NCBI RefSeq assembly: GCF_003589595.1
Contig: NW_020653409.1
Span: forward strand, 2,144,944 to 2,208,943
DNA from: Hyposmocoma kahamanoa
Lineage: Eukaryota; Arthropoda; Insecta; Lepidoptera; Cosmopterigidae
DNA: 64,000 nt
Direction: 5' to 3'
Below are positions 47,601 to 56,600 of this stretch, one piece after another. Made by a program: the position numbers and the translations under genes. Each line of letters starts with the position of its first letter. The first letter of the stretch is position 1. The notes below the pieces were generated by a model that had not been told where the DNA came from, did no database searches, and saw nothing but the letters and a program-made list of their open reading frames with translations.

Positions 47601-50600
47601 TAACGCTAACGGAGGATATTTTGAGAAACAATCAATTCATTTCTGACCATTTATAGTATTTTTTTGTTATTCATTCCGGAAACTTATACTGCGCCTCACG
47701 TACGTATTTAAGTGTTATTTTATAATGTAAACTAGACAATCACGAACATCAATGTATGCACCTCCATAATACAATGTGTGATTGCGAGCCCCTTGACATA
47801 GTTGAAGGGCATACTTACCTGGGAGTCAAAATCGATCAAAATTTTCACTGGGATTCACACGTGAACCAAATTTGTAATAAATTAAGAGCGATTTTTAAAC
47901 ACAAGGTGCCTTATAACACACTAAGATTTCTTTATTTGTCAATGGTTGACTTGATAGTAATCTATCTTCTCTCCAGTTACGGGAGGACGTATAAAACATA
48001 TTTAAAAAAATATTTGACTTACAAATAAGATTGTTAAAGTATATAGTACCTCTAAAAATATAAATATAGAGATGATTATGAAAAATTATTTCAACATTGC
48101 AAAGTGCTGAAATGTCTATGAGAAGGTTAAATGAAAACCAAGAGAAAATATTACACATAGAAAGAAAAAAGAGGGCACCATGTCTACGTATATTGCCTAA
48201 AAAGAGTACATTTCAATTACCGAAATATAACAATGTGTATGGGAAAAGAATCTTGGTTTATATTCTCCCCGATGTTATTGAATGGAGTACCGACTAATAC
48301 TGTGGAAAAGATCGCAAATGAAAGTAAAAAGCAAGCCACAAGAACTGTAAAGCGTTATCTTATTCTAGATCAACACCGAACTGACTTATAGTAATTAGAT
48401 TTAGGTTAAGGTGGGAAGCTAACTAAAGTGCTTAAATGTTATTGTGAACGTTATAACTTTAGAATAGTAAACAAAACAATTGTACTTTTATATAGAAGAA
48501 AACACAGTTTTAATTTATTTTTTTTCAATCTCCATTACATGTTAAGCAACGATGTGACGGAGCGAGTATGGTTATTCGCGTTGGTGAGTAAAAATTGTAA
48601 TTTTTGGGAAGAAATTCCAAAGCAAGCAGAGGAAGGAATTTCATACAAACGTCACTTTTATGTGTGAAAGCTCGCCGCGCATCATGTACGGACGCAAATA
48701 TTCACGTGATCTCTTGATTGTGTAAAAACTTTGTGAAAACTTAAGTAACTTACTCGAAATGCTTGCCGGTAAGGGCTTCCAGGAAAGTGAACATGGCGAC
48801 CTCGATTGAGGCGCTGCTGGATAAACCAGCCCCCATCGGCACATCTGCCACAATTACTGCGTCGAAACCATTTACCTCACCTAGAAGTTAAAAAAAATCA
48901 AACCTAAAGTTACAAAATATTCCTTTCAGATTTTTCCAAAAACTTCTTACTTTTAAAGTAAATTAAATAAGCTATTTTCTCAAGTTATTACATTACGAAC
49001 AATCCCAATATTTTGTTATAATTATTAACACAAAGATCGGATACTTAGAAAAAAATCCTTAGATCCGGCCGGATACGAACCGACGTCTTCTAGCTTACTG
49101 TGGAGTTAACAAACTAGTGGAGTAATTTGACGAAAAATAATTGAATATCAATTCAATAAAAAATTTTAATCCCAATATTGTTTTTTTGAGGGACTAAAAC
49201 GAGCCAATACATATTATACCCGAGGTGGTTAGCCACCCGTGCTTTAGCGAGAGTGTTTATTACTCCGTGGGATTATATTGGCTTCTAGTCTCGAGGTGAA
49301 AACTTTACTTTTCACTTCGATTGTGAAAAAAAAAATATTTTAATAGTTTTCGCTCTACAACAAAATGACGAACCAAAATTCTGAAGTTTTAAGTTTTTTT
49401 TTTCCAACCAGCCACAGATACAACAAACGCAATAACGCGGGAAAATAATATGGCGCCACCGTCTATGCGGAAAAACACGGAACTAAAACCTGGTGGCTGT
49501 TTGAGTTTCTTCACACCAAGTAAATTAAACGACTAGGTACTTTTTACTCCAAGATTACAGGATGCACTTTACTCCCGCTACGTAAGGTTATAATGACGTA
49601 CTTTTAGAGCACGAGAAGTGAAACGTTTTTTTAAAGTGCAGCTTAGTTTTATTGGCTCTATTCTTTAGGGAATTCCTCATTTAATGTGATTATATGTAGA
49701 TAAGTAGAGTAGTGCATTCCCCAAATTGGTCCTATGGGAATCGAACCCGAGACCTCCGTATCCAACGCCCACAATCAGTGTTGCCAGACTTTTGCGAAGT
49801 GAATTTATGTGTTAAGTAGCCGATATTCGCCCAAGCCATAAAATCCCTAAAAATCAAGGAAAACAATTCTATAATTCTACTGGCTGCCGAATATTGGGGT
49901 ATATCAACTCTCTTAATTCCCCACACGTAGAACTACTCAAACCCCCAAATAAGTTGTTTTACAACTCGATTCCCCACAAAATCCCCAATCAAGTTTGTAA
50001 TTCCCTAGACATTTTATTAAGTAGCCTAAAATCACCTTTTCCTATTTCAAATATAGCCTAAATATCGCCGAGTCGCCGATCACTTTTTAGTCGCCGCAAG
50101 CGCCTAATCTGGCACCACTGGCCACAATAATAAATAATAATAAATTGATAATGCACACACTCAACATAGCCCCGCACTAGGGAAACCCTGTGTCGTGGGT
50201 GCCATGAACACACACATAGACAACCACAAATTGCACCCAAATTCGCGATATAAATATTTCTCCCGGCCTCTGCATGGCAGACTAGCATGGCACCGTTCGG
50301 ACACGGAGCCGGTTAGTGTATTATATTAAAATTTTTATAACTTTCCCGTGAAAAAGCTATCCCCTGATGTCGTTCGTAGAATCGAAAGCGGCACGCCACA
50401 GAAACCCAACCGCAACAACTAATTTAAATTCTCGCCTCTCCCATCATGTGCAAGACAAATTTTGTGAGTTTTGATCACTGTTGTTCACATAAACCGAGCG
50501 AAAGATCAAAACAAAAACGAGACAATCAGGGAAAGGGATCTTACTTGGGAAATTAGCGAGGACACCCTTAATATAGTTAGCCCAGGCAGGTTCCCCTGGC

Positions 50601-53600
50601 TTCAACTGCGTCGTGTGTGTTGTCGCAGGGAAACTTGTCTTCACCTCATCTCCATTTTCCAGCACTGACATCACGTTACATTGCCCGGTGTTATTGTATC
50701 CACCTGCTATAACCGTCAGGAAGGGTAGAGCCTGGAAATACGAAAAAGTATGTAGGCACTTAGAATTTACGCACACGGCGCACTTTTTACGCTCGGACGA
50801 CGCGCAGATGACGCGATTTGGTCGCAGCCAGTAAACTTTCACTACAGAACTTTACTTCCGTGACCACAGAACAAAAAATACAGTAGAAGTGGTTAGTTAG
50901 CCTACACACGTATTAGTATAATCTATGGTATTGATGTTATTCAACTTTCAACGATAAGCGAACAGAGTAAAGTTTAAATTATATTAGAAATCCAGAATTC
51001 GTTATTTCTTTTTAAATTTAAAACTACGACCAATTACTATCAAGATTTCGTAGTGTTTGTAGTTAAGAATGTGTGAGTTTTGGCGACAGCGGTTCTGATA
51101 ATAATTGAGGCTTATGGCCTGGGATCGGAATAGGTAGAGTTTTTTCGAAGAACATAGACAGAAAATGGAGACTGCCTTAGGACAATATTTTTTGGTCCAG
51201 ACATTTTCGGGATTCGGGAAATCACTTAAGAAGGTACAATATATTTTTCTTAACTTTCGGATCTGATATGCGATATTACGGACATTGGATTTTTTTTAAA
51301 TGCCAATCGAGAGATCTTATTGTCCTAATTAAATATTGTCATAACACATTTTGCCATAAATCTAATAGTTTAGTAGGAAAAAAATAAAATGTGTATTATT
51401 TGTACGGGACCATACCTTTAGTACCCCATCGTTACAAAATCTTAGTCGATCCAGTCTTGGAATCACCACAGTAATTATCTGAAGTAATAACAAAACATAA
51501 CAACAAACAGAAGTTTTAATTTCCTACTAAAACACATAAACACGAAAACCAACAAATTAAATTTTATTTTCCTATATGCGAAGCAGTGATTTCCAGAATC
51601 CCGAACAGGTCTTGGCTAAAAAATATTATCGTAAGGCAGTCTCCATTTTCTGTCTATGTTCCTCGAAGTTTAGGTAAAAAAACTACCTATTCCGATCCCT
51701 GCTTATGGCGTGACTTTATCAAACGTTCTTATTTAGGCTCTACGAACAAGACGCCGTAAAAGCACGATCTTAAACATATTTTGTACCCTTGGTGTAATAA
51801 TGCCACATATGATCACACGCCAAAAGGGATATTATCACGTGAAAGTTATAAAACAATACGAACAACATGAAACAAATTTATGTCTTCGTGTGTTCATATA
51901 AGTTTTGAGACGAAATAATGCTCTGGCCATACAGAGGCCAATATCACGAGAAAAATTAATTTAAAATCGTACAAATAGAACACAAACATTTCAAATTCCA
52001 AATTAAAATAGTTATTTATTATGCAAGGCTGCAAAGTTATTGTTTGAGGCGACTATTGAATATTGAGAAGATTCGCTCGTGGTTCAAAAATAGATTCCTG
52101 AGAAAACAAAAAGAAACGCAAAACAAATTTGCTGCCGAGCGAAACCACAACTTTTCACTTCACTTTATCGAGGAAAATGGTAGATGGAAGAAAAACAGTT
52201 TAATTGAAACATCAGTTTTTTTAATTAAAAGAAAAAGTTTATCCTCGGATGCGTTCTCCATTTACACCTCATCAATTTTTGTTCTTGCTTGTACTTTTAT
52301 TTTTGTAGTTATGATTATTGAAATTATTTTAGTTCTTCGACGAATTAAAATAATTTAATAAACACAATTAGTTATCATTGTCAATTTAATGTCAACAATA
52401 ATAAGAATAAAATATACCAACGGATTTATATTACATAATTAATGCACGACAAATCGCGTAGTTGAACATGTTATTATGTTTTTTTACAACGAAAGGAAAA
52501 GTTAGGTGCATCTGCAGTCCATGGTCAAGTTCGAATTTCAAAAACCGTTACCACGCTAGCGTGCAAAAAACGCTTTTACCTATAGCATGGAAAAAAATAA
52601 ATTTTATGCGCAGATTACTAATGAGAAAGAAAGCCTTTCCGAGCTAGAGAGGTGAAAAAAGAATAAAACAGTTGCCAGTATTATTTTCTTTATTTTCTTA
52701 AAGTCAAAATTCATCTCAAAACTTATGGACGAGGTACCTACCTACATGTTAAATTTTTTAACTCTCACACTTAGAATAATAACGCATAGAATGATAGTTT
52801 CATATCAAACGAACTGTCACAAGTGAGGCAAAAATCAAATTCATGTAGGCTAGTTTTAGTAGTAGGTTAATTTTCGGTTTAAGTGAATATTTATATAAAA
52901 ATACAAGTTAAAACGCGTTACTTTCTTGTGGAATGTGATGTTAGTATCTATTTTATGTTTGTCTGACGTATTTTTACACTCATTTACCGCACATTTCGTC
53001 ATTTTTAGCTAAAATTCTTGATCTGTTCGCGGTGCAAGTTGACCTTGAGCCTGAAGGCCCGCCCGCTCGTCTAGGCCCTTTTGGCGCGCTTCAATTTGCC
53101 TCACTTAGCGTGTGCGGACTAGGTTTCTATGCGTTATTATTCTAAGCTCTCACATTTAAGAATAAGAAAAGGTGTTGTTCATGTACAGGTGTACACAAAT
53201 GAAACTCCCTAACTTTGACCCTTGTATTGATACTTCATACAGCGTTGTTGATAATTTCAGACCTTGGTTTCGTTATTTAATGGCGAAGTGTGTGATTCAT
53301 TGTACATACCTATCATTTTATTTATCTGCAATTACTTGAAGTGACATAAAGTCAACAATTCCCATCCAATTTTAAGCGGACAAAGATTGATGTTCAATAT
53401 TTCGTTATTTACTTGTTTACACAAATTCAATCATGAAAGAAGGAGCTATGACTTAGGATGACTTTCAAATAATACACAACACTGACAATATCAGACAGAA
53501 ATGACAAATAAAATTACGCAGCCTGTTCATTGCTGCGCACGTGTACAAGGCGACAATCCACGACGTGTCACAATGACGATGCATTAATTGTCTTGTGTGT

Positions 53601-56600
53601 GTGTTGATATCATATAGGTGATCTTTTTATTTCCGAATCTAAATTGTATTGTCTATCTATGGGACTCGTCACCGGGGTAAAAAATTTCATTAAAGTTCTG
53701 TACAAAGAATTACACTCTTTTGCAAAAACAAAAATGGCACCTAAGCAAATAAGATATTTGACTGTCACCTGTAATAAATTTTATTATTTAACTGAGTAGT
53801 ATCCTAAGAATCTTAGAAATGAATATGCAGAAAATTATTTGCGAAAATTTTTTCTATGAATTTCGATTAACTAAAGAGAAAATGTCGTTCTAATGTCAGT
53901 GGTCAGGAGAATACTACACGTTAAGTAAAAAAAAATGTTTTTTTTTTTAACAATGTAAAGAAGAAATGGTAACAATTTAATAATGAGTGTGGCCTCCTCT
54001 TGCCAAAATCACAGCTTGTATTCTTCTAGGCATGCTTTCGAGGATATTGTTTATGACCTCTTGTGGTATGTGTTCCCATTCCACGGCGATGAGATTTTTT
54101 AGCTCCCTGATGTTTTGTGGGCCTGTCTACGCTGACCTTACCCGTCTCTTCAGAATATCCCAGATATGCTCTATTGGATTGAGGACGGGACTTCAAGCTG
54201 GCCAATGCAAACGCCGCATTCCAACATCTTGAATATACGCTACCACATCGCCAGAACGGTGGGCGCGAGTATTGTCATCCATAAAAATTGAATCTTCTCC
54301 CAGAACAGTCAATACGGGTTGTACGTGAGGAATTAGGATCTTCGTCATGCATCGTTGTGCATTCAATGAGCCATTTTCGATGTAGACTAACTCCGTACGG
54401 TCCATCGAATTAATCGCTGGCCAAAACATAACGGAGCCTCCACCATAAGGGGTGACTTCTTCACAACTCACGTCTGCAAAGCGTTCCCCTGGTCTTCGTA
54501 GCACTCGCCGACGGCGGTCTTCACTGTACAGATAAATCCTGGCTTCATCAGAAAACAATACTCTTCTCCAGTCCTCTTGAGTCCATGTAGCATGGTTTCT
54601 AGCGAAGTTAAGTCTAGCAACTCTATGCTTACGGAGTAATTTAGGGCCACGAGCTGGGCGATGACTGTGTATATTGGCAGCAAGAAGCCTCTTCCTGACG
54701 GTCCATAGGCTAATTTGTACTCCTCTCACTTCCTCAAGGTTCTTCTTGAGGTCCACGTATGAAGCTTTGCGATTTCTCAACACCCGGCTTACCAGGAAGC
54801 GGTCATCCAGTGGTTCGGCGCATGGTTTTCTTTCAGAACCTGTCCTTCTATTGACGGAACTGGTCTCTTGATATCGTTTCCAAGTCCTCTGAACTGTCGA
54901 ACGACTCACGTTCAGCCTCTGGGACACATAACATTGAGAACAATTTTCTTCAAGCAGCGCTATAATTTTGCTGGCTTTGTTTTGTCAACCAGTTTAGAGA
55001 CCACTTATTAATGGTACAATAACTTAAAAAGATGAATTAAACAAGATAACTTATCAAAATTTATTTAAAAGTGATTAATTAGTTCATATGAACTTTCAAC
55101 AACTCCCGCCGTTTTATGCAGTGAGTAATTTTCTTGCAGACAGGTTTTATTTATCTCTTAAATTTGAATTTGAAACCAATGTTTTTACAAATGAGGACAC
55201 TTAACACAGAACTACAATGAGTTTCAAAAAATAACGTATTCTTCTAATAAAAATATAAATTAGGATTCTACTCAAACGCGATACTGCCTCCTGATGGGTC
55301 AAATTGGCCTAAAAGTCTTTCAACCGATCCATAAATCTTTAAAAACCCCGTACCACCAAAAAAGGCACAGATACAGAAGCAACTTGATTGATCGTACCAC
55401 AAAAGTACTAGTGGTACGATCAATCAAGTTGCTTCAATAAAAATTAGATTGAAGCTCTATAAATTATCATTAGTTCAAGTTAAATTAAAAAACTTAGAAG
55501 GGAGAAAGCAAGCAAACAAGGTAACAGGAGGTTTTAACATTTTCGTCAAAATAGTAATAAAATTAGAGGCGGAAAGTAATCAAGTTGAAACATCGTGGAT
55601 AATTGATTTTTGTGGAGACAAACACTTGAGGAAGTCATCAATCAATTCTGGATAATTAGATTTTCACATTAATTAGTTTGGGTGGAATTCGCGTTATAAT
55701 TTTGGGTCACATTGCAAGCGATCGTCTAGAATACCCCTTTGGGCTAATTCAAAGTACAGGCGCGGGCGAAACGGTAGCGGACGCTGGGGCGCGGGTCTTG
55801 GCGTCTTCCCTTTCACAGTGCGGAAAGCGGCTACGAGCGGGTAGATCTACACCTCGAAATCGCAAACAGACGCTAGACGCTAGACCAAACACTGTGAAAG
55901 GTACAGGCGGAGCGAGACACGCACCTCTCGTGGAAGAATGGTATAAGTGGAGTTACGTCGAAAACGTTTATTGCTCCATTCGAAACAGAAAAATATAACC
56001 CACATCCTCTCCAATTCTTGTAACTCTACTCCATGAGATTCTCTTCTTGTAACTCTGTCGACTAATATTGTAGATAGAGTTACAAGAATTGGAGAGGATG
56101 TGAGTTATATTTTTCTGTATCTAATGGAGCAATAAACGCTTTCGACGTAACTCCACTTATGCCATTCTTCCATGAGGGGTGTAGATCTACTCGCGCGGCT
56201 CGCGTGGCCACGCAGCGAGCGTCTACGTACATTTGATTTACTCACTCTGAACAAGGCCTTTGTCATATAAATAAGTTAATGTACAATAACTTAAAGATGC
56301 AGGCGTTACTTTATGGGAATTCATAATATTAAAAAGCAGAAGTAAATTACCTTGTTACTTTATGAACCCAGTGAAAGTTAAATCATGCATGCTTGTGGGT
56401 TATTTTCTTCAGCTGAGTGTCGAACAATCAATAAATAAGAGGATGCCTCGCATAGATGGAAGCGTGTGTCGAGTATATTTGCGGTTTGGTGCGTACAGAT
56501 TTGCTAGATTTTTTGACGATGACACGTGTCGATCTACAAAAAATACGACATCGATCGTCTATTTCTCACACAATTACTCGATTTTGTCTGATCACAAAAG

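Noticed and set aside
52044..52358. A small membrane protein gene
   Set aside because: As above: a Lys/Arg-rich stretch followed by a hydrophobic one, but no recognisable family and it lies in a galactokinase intron.
55678..55998. A 106-residue GC-rich frame
   Set aside because: It overlaps the left arm of the foldback at 55923 and its GC-rich flank; the composition explains the open frame.
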